A stretch of 64,000 bases of DNA, taken from assembly GCF_021044685.1 (NCBI RefSeq), contig NZ_CP088014.1, positions 5,008,001-5,072,000 of the forward strand, read 5' to 3'. The translations under genes were made by a program, and so were the position numbers. The notes under the pieces are model-generated. The model saw nothing but the letters and a program-made list of their open reading frames with translations, ran no database searches and was not told the origin of the DNA. Positions 25,499 to 33,903 of the stretch are shown in pieces (positions within the stretch are counted from its first letter, which is position 1; each line of letters begins with the position of its first letter). This stretch comes from Bradyrhizobium daqingense. GTDB taxonomy: Bacteria; Pseudomonadota; Alphaproteobacteria; Rhizobiales; Xanthobacteraceae.

Positions 25499-26242
25499 TC
25501 AGGCTGTCGCGAGCCATTTTGCGAGTGGCGTGGCCCCGAGCCGCGCCTCGCCGAGCGGATTCAGCGATTGGTCGTCGATGAGAGCGCCGTAATAGGGTGC
25601 CTGCGGGTCTCCGATCACAGGCCGTGCGTCGCCGGACGCCTTCAGGCGCCGCGCGATGAATTCGTTGAAGGGAGCCTTCTCGGGGCCGGCGATGTCGATC
25701 GTGCCGTTGATCGGCTGCCCCGTTGCGACCTCCGCGAGGCGCTCGACGACGTCGTCCGCCGCGATCGGCTGAAACAATGCGGAGGGAACGACAATCTTCC
25801 CCTCGCGCGCTCCGGTCTCGGCGATGGCGCCGAGGAATTCGAAGAACTGAGTGGCGCGCACGATCGAATAGGGGATTGAGGCGGACTTGATGACGGCCTC
25901 CTGGGCAAGTTTGGCACGGAAATAGCCGTTGTCTGGCGAGCGGTCGGTGCCGACGATCGAGAGCGCCACATGATGCTTCACGGCCGCAGCGGCCTCTGCC
26001 GTGACGAGATTCTTGCTCGAACGCTGGAAGAAATCGAACACGGCGGCCGGCTCCCAGGACGGCGCATTGGCGACGTCAACGACCACCTCCGCGCCGGTCA
26101 GGACCGCTGCGAGGCCTTCGCCAGTCACCGCGTTCACGCCTGATCTTGGCGAGGCCGCCACGGCCTCGTGGCCCTGCTGCTTGAGCTTCGCCACGAGCTT
26201 GGATCCGATCAGCCCGGTTCCACCAATCACGACGATCTTCAT
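25499..26242 (-). CDS. NAD(P)-binding SDR / NmrA-like protein
   Basis: The 247-residue Rossmann protein begins MKIVVIGGTGLIGSKLVAKLKQQGHEAVAA, the GxxGxxG motif of atypical SDRs. It has no classical YxxxK catalytic pair in the expected place; DRSPDNGYFRAKLAQEAVIKSASIPYSIVRATQFFEF near residue 115 resembles NmrA-like and NAD(P)H-binding families that sense redox state or act as reductases. The ATG at 26242 exactly starts the Rossmann strand; the frame is open further upstream without support. It is convergent with the PdxA-like gene and lies downstream of the LysR gene on the same strand. Confidence 0.85.
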   Translation of the reverse strand: MKIVVIGGTGLIGSKLVAKLKQQGHEAVAASPRSGVNAVTGEGLAAVLTGAEVVVDVANAPSWEPAAVFDFFQRSSKNLVTAEAAAAVKHHVALSIVGTDRSPDNGYFRAKLAQEAVIKSASIPYSIVRATQFFEFLGAIAETGAREGKIVVPSALFQPIAADDVVERLAEVATGQPINGTIDIAGPEKAPFNEFIARRLKASGDARPVIGDPQAPYYGALIDDQSLNPLGEARLGATPLAKWLATA

Positions 26243-26457
26243 GGCAGGTCTCCTTGGTATTGCCGAGCGCGAGATGATCAGGATGACCGGCCTGACGCTC
26301 TCACGTCGGAGGGCGTGACGCGAGGGGCATCCTAGGCCAGATATGGTCGGAGCTCTTGCCCAGAACGGGCCAGACTTGCACAAATCTGCTCAAGAGCCGG
26401 CGTTGCAGCGCAAATCTTCTCGTCAAATCTCAATCCGGAGCTGCTGACCGCGCCCGC

Positions 26458-27414
26458 TCACAGTTCGGAGGTCAGCTGCGCCACCTGTTCGCGCAACCAG
26501 GTGTGAGCCGGATCGTGATCGTAGGATGCGTGCCAGAGCAAAGACACCGTGACCTCACGTAGCTCTACGGGGAGGGGGCTGAGGCTCAGTCCCAGCTCGG
26601 CGGCGAAGCGGCGAGCAAGCCGCGACTGTATCGTGACGATGACGGGCGCCTGCGCGACCAGTGACGGCACTGTGAGGAAGCGCGGCGTGGTCAGGGCGAC
26701 GGAACGGCGCAATCCAAGCTTCTCCAGCGCATCATCGACAATGCCGCGCGGGTTGCGCGCGGGCCTCAGGCTGGTCAGCACATGGGGCAGCCGCACATAG
26801 TCGTCGAGCGAGATCGGAGGCGTAATGCCGGTCTTCTCGGCATTGAACATGCACTGATAGCTCTCGGTGAACAACTTGCGACGCTTGTGGTGGAGCTGCC
26901 CGTGCTGGAAGGCGTCGTAGCCGATTGCGAGGTCCATCTCGTCGGCATCGAGCTCATCGAGCAGGCGCGAGGCGTCGAAATTGTAGAGCCGCAGGTGAAT
27001 GCCGGGCGCGACATTGCGCATGCGCGCCAGGAGGGCCGGCATGATCAGGACCTCCATGCTGTCCGGCAATCCGAACCTGAACGTTCGCACCGCCGTCGCC
27101 GGATCGAAGGCTTGCTCGCGCAGCACCAGCGCTTCGATCTGAGCCAGCATGGATTGGACCGGCTCGAGCAACGTCACCGCGCGCGGCGTGAGACGCATGC
27201 CTTCAGCCCCACGCGTCAGCAACTCATCGCCGAACAGCTCTCGCAAGCGCGCCAGATTGTGGCTCATCGCGGATTGGCCGATGCCGACGCGGGCGGCGGC
27301 TCGCGTGACGCTCCGCTCACTGAGCAGCGCACCGAGATGTACGAGGAGATTCAGGTCGATACGACCAAGATTGACAGCATCGATATGCATCATCGACCCC
27401 ATCTGTTTGATCAA
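26458..27414 (-). CDS. LysR-family transcriptional regulator
   Basis: The 318-residue regulator has the N-terminal winged helix-turn-helix (RIDLNLLVHLGALLSERSVTRAAARVGIGQSAMSHNLARLRELFGDELL, about residues 18-66) and a LysR substrate-binding domain. Wording such as FDPATAVRTFRFGLPDSMEVLIMP recalls the NodD/NahR branch. Starts at 27414 or at later ATGs (MHIDAVN) are possible. It is divergent from a small exported protein gene that leads into the FUSC/DUF1656/HlyD efflux genes. This resembles the E. coli aaeR-aaeXAB layout, where the LysR protein senses aromatic acids. The spacer has a TGATCA-N-TGATCA doublet at about 27409-27421. Confidence 0.9.
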   Translation of the reverse strand: MIKQMGSMMHIDAVNLGRIDLNLLVHLGALLSERSVTRAAARVGIGQSAMSHNLARLRELFGDELLTRGAEGMRLTPRAVTLLEPVQSMLAQIEALVLREQAFDPATAVRTFRFGLPDSMEVLIMPALLARMRNVAPGIHLRLYNFDASRLLDELDADEMDLAIGYDAFQHGQLHHKRRKLFTESYQCMFNAEKTGITPPISLDDYVRLPHVLTSLRPARNPRGIVDDALEKLGLRRSVALTTPRFLTVPSLVAQAPVIVTIQSRLARRFAAELGLSLSPLPVELREVTVSLLWHASYDHDPAHTWLREQVAQLTSEL

Positions 27415-27492
27415 TGATCATAGCCTGCCCATGTCCTGCGGCAAGAGAGTCGGCGGGCACCGCGCTCGCTGTCCAAGCCAACGGAGCATCCT

Positions 27493-27819
27493 ATGTCGAT
27501 CCGCAGCACACTGCTCGCAACCGCCTGCACCATCATGACTTTGGGAGCCGCTCACGCCGGCGGCCTGAAGCCGATCGAGGGGCGGAGCATTCGTCTCGGC
27601 GATATCTCAGGCGTCGCCTATTACACCGTCGAGCCCGCTGGATTCCGAGTCGTCACCACCCTCGCGCAGGGCGAAGCAGGGGTGCCGGTCCGCTTTGTTT
27701 CGGTTCTGGCGCCCGGTCAGCGCGTGGTTCTTTCCACCCCGATGGAGGCAACGGCGCTGGAAATCAGTCGGACCGGCGACAACTTGCTCATCCACACCGC
27801 GAAACCAGTCGTCAACTGA
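27493..27819 (+). CDS. Small exported protein of unknown function
   Basis: The 108-residue product has a clear Sec signal peptide (MSIRSTLLATACTIMTLGAAHA-GG) and a short beta-rich mature part of about 85 residues (GRSIRLGDISGVAYYTVEPAGFRVVTTLAQGEAGVPVRFVSVL). No cysteine or known motif is present in the mature domain, and no family is recognised. It is the first gene divergent from the LysR regulator. The next gene follows after 16 bp, so both may belong to the efflux transcript. Confidence 0.75.
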   Translation: MSIRSTLLATACTIMTLGAAHAGGLKPIEGRSIRLGDISGVAYYTVEPAGFRVVTTLAQGEAGVPVRFVSVLAPGQRVVLSTPMEATALEISRTGDNLLIHTAKPVVN

Positions 27820-27835
27820 ATTCCGGGAGCCAACG

Positions 27836-28309
27836 ATGTCCACGATCCATCTGCATCGAACCACCGCCTTGACTCCCCAGCAGTATATTGCCGGGCTCAC
27901 CGACTTTAGGCCCGGCCGCTCTAATGTGTTTGGCAACAGCGCCGACGAATATCTCCAATTGCACCATCTTGGCCCGACGCGTGCCGACGTGACGGAAGGC
28001 TCGCGCGGCGTCTGGGAGCGACTGCACTACGACTGGTCCAACCCCAACCGCGTCGTGCTGACGACGACGGATTCCAATGTGTGGGGAGGCGCGTCGGGCC
28101 ATACCTACACGTTCCGGCGGAGGCGCGACGGGGCGACCGATATCGATGTCGTCGTCGTGCGCGAAGGCAAGAACCTGAAGGGCTGGATCCTCAGCCTTGT
28201 GCTCGGGACCATGGGCCGAAGCGTGCTGGAAAGAGCGTTTGAGAACTCCGTTCAGGCGATCGAGAGCCGGAATCCGGTTTCCGATGAGTTCGAAAGGGTT
28301 GCTGTTTAG
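27836..28309 (+). CDS. Hypothetical protein, possibly SRPBCC-like fold
   Basis: The 157-residue product has no signal peptide. The sequence TTALTPQQYIAGLTDFRPGRSNVFGNSADEYLQLHHLG, followed by alternating strands (VWERLHYDWSNPNRVVLTTTDSN, HTYTFRRRRDGATDIDVVVVREGK) and a C-terminal helix (VLERAFENSVQAIESRN), resembles polyketide cyclase/START-like (SRPBCC) proteins, which bind hydrophobic ligands. This is only a fold-level guess. It lies between the small exported protein and the FUSC transporter gene. Confidence 0.7.
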   Translation: MSTIHLHRTTALTPQQYIAGLTDFRPGRSNVFGNSADEYLQLHHLGPTRADVTEGSRGVWERLHYDWSNPNRVVLTTTDSNVWGGASGHTYTFRRRRDGATDIDVVVVREGKNLKGWILSLVLGTMGRSVLERAFENSVQAIESRNPVSDEFERVAV

Positions 28310-28325
28310 TCAAAAAGCCCGACCG

Positions 28326-28350
28326 AATTGCACCGAATGCAATGTCTCGG
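28326..28350. promoter_or_regulatory. Candidate operator, copy 1 (TTGCA-N5-TGCAA)
   Basis: The motif AATTGCACCGAATGCAATG, extended by TCTCGG, contains a perfect 5-bp inverted repeat TTGCA-CCGAA-TGCAA. A 20-of-25 identical copy lies at 31674-31698, before the TauE gene. This copy is 84 bp upstream of the FUSC transporter start. The binding protein is unknown; the nearby LysR protein is one candidate. Confidence 0.5.
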
Positions 28351-28433
28351 TTGGCGCGGGGCAGACCGCACACCACTGTCAACGTGACTATGCGGGCGTC
28401 GGGCAGCGTCTTAATAATCCGGAACTGATTGCC

Positions 28434-30482
28434 ATGAGCCATCCTTCGTCATTCTTGGATCGGCATGCCGCACTCGTCTTTTCGATCAGGACGTTTGCGG
28501 CGGCCATGCTGGCATTTTCGATCGCGCTGTGGCTTGGGATGCCGCGACCCTATTGGGCGATGGCCACTGTCTACATCACGTCGAACCGGCTCAGCGGGGC
28601 GACTTGGTCGAAAGCGGCCTACCGCATGCTGGGAACACTGATCGGTGCGGCAGGCACAATCGCGCTGATCCCCAATCTCGTGAATGCCCCTGAGCTCCTC
28701 AGCCTCGCCATCGCGCTCTGGGTTGGGTTCTGCCTCTACCTGTCGCTGATCGACGGAACGCCGCGAAGCTACATGTTCATGCTGGCGGGCTACACTGTGG
28801 CGCTCTTGGGCTTTCCCGTGCTCTCCACCCCAGAACTCACCTTCGATCTGGTGTCGGCCCGCGTCCAGGAGATCATGCTCGGCATTGTCTGCGCGAGCAC
28901 CGTCTCGATGCTGGTGCTGCCGCGGAGCGTCGCCTCCGCGATTGCGAAACAGGCGGACGCCTGGCTTGGCGAAGCGCGTCAGCTCGGGGCGGATGTCCTG
29001 ACCGGGCGGGGCAGCGACGATAAGCGAGATGACGAGCGCATCCGGCTGGCCGCCGTCGCCAGCGAAATCGACCAGCTTTGCCGGCATCTCGATTACGAGA
29101 CCAACACATCAACCACCATCACGCGGGGCCTTCAGCGCCTGCGACAACACATGCTGGCGCTGCTCCCGCTGCTTGCATCGATTGAGGACCAGAGACATGA
29201 CCTCGACGCTCACCAGGCATTGACCCGGCACATCGCCGAAATCAGTGCGAAAGCCGCACGCTGGCTCGCCGCCGAAGGCGACGATGATCGGGAAGCCGAT
29301 GCCTTGCGGTTTATGCTGGACGGCGTCCAGCCGCCGATTGACGCGGCCGCCGGCTGGACCGAAATCATGACCGCCGGCTTTGTGATTCACATTCGCCAGC
29401 TCATTGACGTCGCGCAGGATTGCCGGGTGTTGAGCGCGGCGATCGCCGAGGGGCGCGATCCGGACGCGCTTCTGCTTGCCTTCACGGCGGACGCCATGAG
29501 CCCGGCTATGCTTCACCGCGATCACGGGCTGGCGCTGTGGACTGCCGCGGCAACGGCATTGTCGGTCCTCGCCTGCTGCGCGGTCTGGATCGCCACGGGC
29601 TGGACCGACGGCGCCTCCGCGCCAATTTATGCAGCCGTGGTCGGCTCGCTTTTCGCGGGCGTCGATGAGCCTCTTCCGACCTTCCGGAAGCTTTATCGGG
29701 CATTCCTCGTCGTGATTGCGGTCAACGGGATCTACACATTTGGCCTCCTGCCGCGGATCACAACACTCGAACTGGTGGTCGCCGCGTTGATGCCAACTTT
29801 TGTGCTGTTCGGCTGGATGGCGGCACGGCGCGCTACGGCAGGCATAGGTTCGCTGCTGGTTACCTTCACTGCGGTGCAATTAGCGTTGGAATCCTCTTAT
29901 GCCGCCGACTTCGCTTCTTTTGCCAACGCGAATGTGGCGCTGATGGTTGGCGTCGGGCTGACCGGTGTCGTCTTGAGCATTGTGCGCCCATTCGGTGCGG
30001 AATGGATCGCAAATCGGTTGCTCCGCAGCAATTGGTCGACGCTTGCCGAAATCGCCGAGAGCAGGAGGCCGCTGGATCGTGTTGCGATTGCGAGCCTCAT
30101 GCAGCATCGCCTCGCTCTTCTTGCCTCCCGCATTGCCGTGGTCCCTGCCGCGGCCCGAAGGGACATCGCCAATCTTCGCCAATTGCGAGCCGCCCTGAGC
30201 GTCAACGAGCTGCGCAAGGCGAGCCTGGGGCGTCCAGCGGCCGCTGCGGTCAACGAGTTGCTGGTGCGCCTTGCCATGGCTTGCCGGGTTCACATCGGAG
30301 CACGTCTTCCAGATCAGCTGCTCGCGCAGCTCGACAACACGATTACATCGGCGTTGCGGGAGCGAGTGAGTGAAGGCTGGAACGAGACGCTTTACAGCCT
30401 CGCCGGTATCCGCACCGGGCTGTTTCCCGGAGCCGCGCCGTATCGGCCAGATGAGCCGGGGCAAGGGAGGGTTGCCGCATGA
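28434..30482 (+). CDS. FUSC family aromatic-acid exporter-like protein (AaeB/YccC type)
   Basis: The 682-residue membrane protein has two sets of about five transmembrane helices (residues about 15-165 and 360-520), each followed by a cytoplasmic helical region, the FUSC/PET pattern. PRPYWAMATVYITSNRLSGATWSKAAYRMLGTLIGA near residue 30 is the family signature. AaeB exports p-hydroxybenzoate-type acids; fusaric acid resistance proteins are relatives. The ATG at 28434 is chosen because translation of the long upstream frame would overlap the previous gene. The stop overlaps the DUF1656 gene (ATGA), and a HlyD-type adaptor follows, forming an Aae-like pump. Confidence 0.88.
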   Translation: MSHPSSFLDRHAALVFSIRTFAAAMLAFSIALWLGMPRPYWAMATVYITSNRLSGATWSKAAYRMLGTLIGAAGTIALIPNLVNAPELLSLAIALWVGFCLYLSLIDGTPRSYMFMLAGYTVALLGFPVLSTPELTFDLVSARVQEIMLGIVCASTVSMLVLPRSVASAIAKQADAWLGEARQLGADVLTGRGSDDKRDDERIRLAAVASEIDQLCRHLDYETNTSTTITRGLQRLRQHMLALLPLLASIEDQRHDLDAHQALTRHIAEISAKAARWLAAEGDDDREADALRFMLDGVQPPIDAAAGWTEIMTAGFVIHIRQLIDVAQDCRVLSAAIAEGRDPDALLLAFTADAMSPAMLHRDHGLALWTAAATALSVLACCAVWIATGWTDGASAPIYAAVVGSLFAGVDEPLPTFRKLYRAFLVVIAVNGIYTFGLLPRITTLELVVAALMPTFVLFGWMAARRATAGIGSLLVTFTAVQLALESSYAADFASFANANVALMVGVGLTGVVLSIVRPFGAEWIANRLLRSNWSTLAEIAESRRPLDRVAIASLMQHRLALLASRIAVVPAAARRDIANLRQLRAALSVNELRKASLGRPAAAAVNELLVRLAMACRVHIGARLPDQLLAQLDNTITSALRERVSEGWNETLYSLAGIRTGLFPGAAPYRPDEPGQGRVAA

Positions 30483-30688
30483 AGTACGAACTGGATCTGT
30501 TTGGTGTGATCGTTCCGAGCCTGCTGCTGTGGTGCGTCGTGGCCTATGTGCTGGCGCGCATCATCAGCAAGGCATTGGCGTGGGCCGGCCTGTATCGCCA
30601 CGTCTGGCATGCCGCGCTGTTCGACTTTTCGCTCTACGTCTCTCTGGTGGCTGGGTTCGTGCTCGTTTCGAAGGAGCTTGTATCATGA
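30479..30688 (+). CDS. DUF1656 small membrane protein (AaeX-like)
   Basis: The 69-residue protein opens MKYELDLFGVIVPSLLLWCVVAYVL and has a second hydrophobic helix (FDFSLYVSLVAGFVLVSKEL), the two-helix DUF1656/AaeX pattern. AaeX is always encoded beside AaeA and AaeB-type exporters, though its role is unknown. Its start overlaps the FUSC stop and its stop overlaps the HlyD start, both as ATGA, so the three are translationally coupled. Confidence 0.9.
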   Translation: MKYELDLFGVIVPSLLLWCVVAYVLARIISKALAWAGLYRHVWHAALFDFSLYVSLVAGFVLVSKELVS

Positions 30689-31656
30689 AAGCTGCTCTCA
30701 ATTGGTTGCGTCGGTTCTCGCTCACCGCCGCCATGGTTCTCGTCGCACTTTGGTCCGGCTACAAGTTGTGGGACTATTATATGCAGGAACCGTGGACGCG
30801 GGACGGCCACGTGCGGGCCGACGTCGTCCCCGTTGCCCCCGATGTCTCGGGCTTCGTTACCGAGGTGCTCGTCAGGGACAACCAGCAGGTCCGCCGTGGG
30901 GATGTGCTGTTCCGGATCGATCGCGCCCGGTATGACATTGCGCAGAAGCAGGCCGAGGCGGCGGTGCTCGGCAAGCGCGCTGCGCTTGACGAGGCCAATG
31001 CCGATCTCAAGCGCTACAGCGCGCTCACGCCGGATGTAACGGTCTCTAAGCAGAGGATTGATCAGGTCGTCGCGACTCAGGGCTCGGCGCAGGCCGCCTA
31101 CGACGGGGCCGTCGCGGACCTCAGCCTCGCCAGACTCAATCTCGAGCGCAGCGAGGTGCGGGCCTCAGTCAACGGTGCCGTCACCAACATGGAGCTGCGT
31201 CCCGGCACCTATCTCGCGGCAGGCAGAGGCGTGATGGCATTGCTCGATTCAGACACGCTTCGCGTTGAGGGCTATTTCGAGGAAACCAAACTGCCGCGCA
31301 TTCACCTCGACGATGCCGTCAACGTGCGGCTGCTCGGCAGCGACCATATGTTGCGAGGACGAGTGGAGGGCATTGCCGCCGGCATTGAAGATCGCGACCG
31401 CAGCTCCGGCGCGACGCTGCTTGCCAACGTCAATCCGACATTCAACTGGGTGCGGCTGGCGCAGCGTATTCCGGTTCGTGTCGCGCTCGACGGTCCAGAG
31501 CGCAACGAACTCGTGGCTGGAGCCACCGCAACGGTCGAGGTGCTCGGGTCGAAGCCGATGACCGGGCCGGCCGACGCGCAGACGAGCAGCATCGCGCAGG
31601 GGCTTGCATGCCGGGCTGTGCGGATCACAGTGGGGGCATCATCCCTGTGCGGCTGA
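30685..31656 (+). CDS. HlyD/AaeA-type membrane fusion protein
   Basis: The 323-residue adaptor has one N-terminal membrane anchor (FSLTAAMVLVALWSGYKLWDYY). It then shows the lipoyl half RADVVPVAPDVSGFVTEVLVRDNQQVRRGDVLFRIDR, an alpha-hairpin (residues about 85-150), the second half ASVNGAVTNMELRPGTYLAAG and a beta-barrel region. It should link the FUSC transporter to an outer-membrane channel, which is not encoded here. The C-terminal tail after GSKPMTGPADAQ is not conserved in my reading. The ATG at 30685 overlaps the DUF1656 stop. Confidence 0.9.
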   Translation: MKAALNWLRRFSLTAAMVLVALWSGYKLWDYYMQEPWTRDGHVRADVVPVAPDVSGFVTEVLVRDNQQVRRGDVLFRIDRARYDIAQKQAEAAVLGKRAALDEANADLKRYSALTPDVTVSKQRIDQVVATQGSAQAAYDGAVADLSLARLNLERSEVRASVNGAVTNMELRPGTYLAAGRGVMALLDSDTLRVEGYFEETKLPRIHLDDAVNVRLLGSDHMLRGRVEGIAAGIEDRDRSSGATLLANVNPTFNWVRLAQRIPVRVALDGPERNELVAGATATVEVLGSKPMTGPADAQTSSIAQGLACRAVRITVGASSLCG

Positions 31657-31673
31657 GGCTTGCCGGGGAGCTA

Positions 31674-31698
31674 AATTGCACCGAGGTCAATGTTTCGA
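31674..31698. promoter_or_regulatory. Candidate operator, copy 2
   Basis: AATTGCACCGAGGTCAATG plus TTTCGA matches 20 of 25 bases of the motif at 28326-28350. The dyad is weaker here (TTGCA-CCGAG-GTCAA). It lies 82 bp upstream of the TauE/SafE gene, almost the same distance as copy 1 from the FUSC gene (84 bp), which suggests shared control. Confidence 0.45.
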
Positions 31699-31780
31699 GT
31701 GAACCGCTGCAGCTCTCGGATCTATGTGACAGGAATCGAGTCTTGCGCTGCGACCGGCGTGATGGTCGTGGAGACGAACC

Positions 31781-32539
31781 ATGGATTTGACGGTCACGAC
31801 AGTCCTCATCGCCTTCTTGGGCGTGTTCTTGATCTGCTTCATGAAGGGCGCCTTCGGCGGCGGATTTTCCATCGTGGGGATTCCGCTGCTGTCTTTCGTG
31901 ATGGACCCGGTCACCGCCGGGGGCCTGCTCGCGCCATTGTTCATCGCAATGGACCTGTTCGCGCTCCGCTATTGGAAGCCGTCGACATGGTCGAAGCCGG
32001 ATCTGGCGCTGCTGCTGCCTGGGCTCCTGGTCGGAATCGGGCTTGGCTATGTCCTGTTCCGGGTGCTCGACCATCGTGCCGTCGCGATTGTGATGGCGCT
32101 CGTCACCCTGATCTTCGTCGGTCTGTGGCTTGTGAGCGATCCGAAGGTGATCATCCGTCCGCGCTCAAAGCCCAAGGCGATCGCTGCGGGCCTTGCCTCG
32201 GGTGTCACGACCATGGTCGCTCATTCAGGCGGACCGCCGCTAGCGATGTATCTGTTGCCGCTCGGCCTCAGCAAGGAAGTCTATGCGGGAACGACGAGCC
32301 TGTTCTTCACGGTCGGCAATGCGACCAAGGCGCTGCCATGGCTGCTGCTGGTGCGACCGGCAGGCAACGTCTGGATTGTGATGGCGATATGCCTCCTGGC
32401 CATTCCCTCGGGCGTCTGGCTCGGATGGCGGCTGCACGGACGGCTTGACCAGCAGCAAATCTATCGGGCCTGCTATGGGTTACTCGTTGTCACCGCGCTG
32501 AAGTTACTGTGGGACGGAGTGTGTGGCTATCTTGCGTAA
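31781..32539 (+). CDS. TauE/SafE family permease (putative sulfite/organosulfonate or anion exporter)
   Basis: The 252-residue protein has about eight hydrophobic helices in two repeated halves. Each half begins with a family motif: FLICFMKGAFGGGFSIVGIPLLSF near residue 17 and GLASGVTTMVAHSGGPPLAMYLLPLG near residue 133. TauE/SafE proteins move sulfite, sulfoacetate or related anions; the specific substrate here is unknown. It follows the Aae-like pump in the same direction after 124 bp, with its own candidate operator. The chemoreceptor-like gene converges on it with 15 bp between stops. Confidence 0.88.
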   Translation: MDLTVTTVLIAFLGVFLICFMKGAFGGGFSIVGIPLLSFVMDPVTAGGLLAPLFIAMDLFALRYWKPSTWSKPDLALLLPGLLVGIGLGYVLFRVLDHRAVAIVMALVTLIFVGLWLVSDPKVIIRPRSKPKAIAAGLASGVTTMVAHSGGPPLAMYLLPLGLSKEVYAGTTSLFFTVGNATKALPWLLLVRPAGNVWIVMAICLLAIPSGVWLGWRLHGRLDQQQIYRACYGLLVVTALKLLWDGVCGYLA

Positions 32540-32554
32540 GGAGGCGATGTCGCG

Positions 32555-33631
32555 TCACGCCCCGCAGACGATCACGCCATACCATCCGAGCCCGCGATAG
32601 GTCTCGTAGCCTGGCGTGGCATGGAAGGCGATCAGCGAACCATTGCGCTCGTGATAGAAGCCGGAGCGCTGCCCGTTCAGCGACAGCGAAATGCGCTCGC
32701 TGAGAATGCCCTGGCCGTCGGATGCCGCGATGACACGAAAATTCGAATCGACCAGCAGGACGCGGGCCTTGTCGCCGTCGCCGACGCGCACGCCCTGCAC
32801 GATGGCGCGGGCCTGCGGCTCCCAGTCGAAATGGATCGCGAGCACGCCGATCGGCGCGCCGTTGGCCTGGCCGCCGGCACGGACGCTGGCGCAATAGGTC
32901 GCGACCTGTGCGTTGCCGAGCAGGGGCTGGTTCTCGACGTCACCGGCGACATAGTCGTCGCCGGAGCGCAAGGAATGCGCCTCGCGAAACCATTTGGTGT
33001 GCGCGACGTTCTGGCCGACGACGCGGAAGCGGTCGCCCCGGCCGTTGGCGATGACGTTGCCGTCGAGGTCGCAGAGCCAGAGGTCGAGATAGACGGTGTA
33101 GGCCCCCAAAATCACGCCGAGGCGCTGCGAGGCATGGTTGACGGCCGCCGCGGTGGGCGAAGCCGCACAATCGACCACGGCGGAATCGGTCGCCCACCAG
33201 CGCACGTCGCAGGTGCGCTCATAGAGGTTGCGGTCGATCAGTTCGATGGCGTTGAGCGACAGATCGACCATGCGCTCGCCACGCGAGCGCTGGCTCATGC
33301 GGTCGATCGAGGCGACGAGATCGCCGGTGCGCTTCGTCAGCTGAGTCTCGAGCTCGCGTGCGATGGTCTCGACCTGCTGGCCGACGCCGCGGACCTCCTG
33401 CGCCACCACCGCGAAGCCCGCGCCCTGCGCGCCGGCGCGCGAGCTCTCGATCAGCGCATTCAGCGCCAACATCTTCATCTGGTTGGTGATCTGCTGGATC
33501 GCCTTGGTCTTGTCGACTGCGATCTGATTGACCTCCGCAGTAAGGCGGTTGATCAGCGCGGAGATGTCGGAATCATCGTCGGCGGGTTCGGTAGCGATCG
33601 GCTTAGCTTTCAGACCCAGCGCAGCAGACAT
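32555..33631 (-). CDS. Soluble methyl-accepting chemotaxis-like protein with C-terminal Cache-type sensor
   Basis: The 358-residue protein has an unusual order. A short signalling hairpin comes first (about residues 20-100): MKMLALNALIESSRAGAQGA and FAVVAQEVR match the tip of chemoreceptors, including the glutamate that contacts CheA/CheW. A Cache/PAS-like sensor (about residues 140-350) follows, with YLDLWLCDLDGNVIANG and ARVLLVDSNFRVIAASDGQG. No transmembrane helix or signal peptide is visible, so it should be cytoplasmic. The hairpin is far shorter than in classical receptors. The start at 33631 has a good AAGGGA ribosome binding site. It lies at the right end of the accessory block, beside recJ and divergent from it. 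Confidence 0.82.
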   Translation of the reverse strand: MSAALGLKAKPIATEPADDDSDISALINRLTAEVNQIAVDKTKAIQQITNQMKMLALNALIESSRAGAQGAGFAVVAQEVRGVGQQVETIARELETQLTKRTGDLVASIDRMSQRSRGERMVDLSLNAIELIDRNLYERTCDVRWWATDSAVVDCAASPTAAAVNHASQRLGVILGAYTVYLDLWLCDLDGNVIANGRGDRFRVVGQNVAHTKWFREAHSLRSGDDYVAGDVENQPLLGNAQVATYCASVRAGGQANGAPIGVLAIHFDWEPQARAIVQGVRVGDGDKARVLLVDSNFRVIAASDGQGILSERISLSLNGQRSGFYHERNGSLIAFHATPGYETYRGLGWYGVIVCGA

Positions 33632-33903
33632 CGGGGATTTCCCTTGGCAATGAGGTCTGATCTGCAACGAACCCGGAACAACAAATTACAGATCGAATAA
33701 GAATCTTTTTCGAAGATTCCGCCTAACGCCCGCTTAATTTGCTGTTTTGCGGAGTGCCTAAATGATAGTCACTCGGCGCAGCAAAGCGGCAATCCACCAC
33801 TTTATGCAGCGGAGACATTGCTTATCTCTGGGGATTCCGGGTCAATCGCTCCGTCGGCCGACTTGCCGCCGCGCTTCCGGGTTCCTCCAGCCAATCACCA
33901 TTC

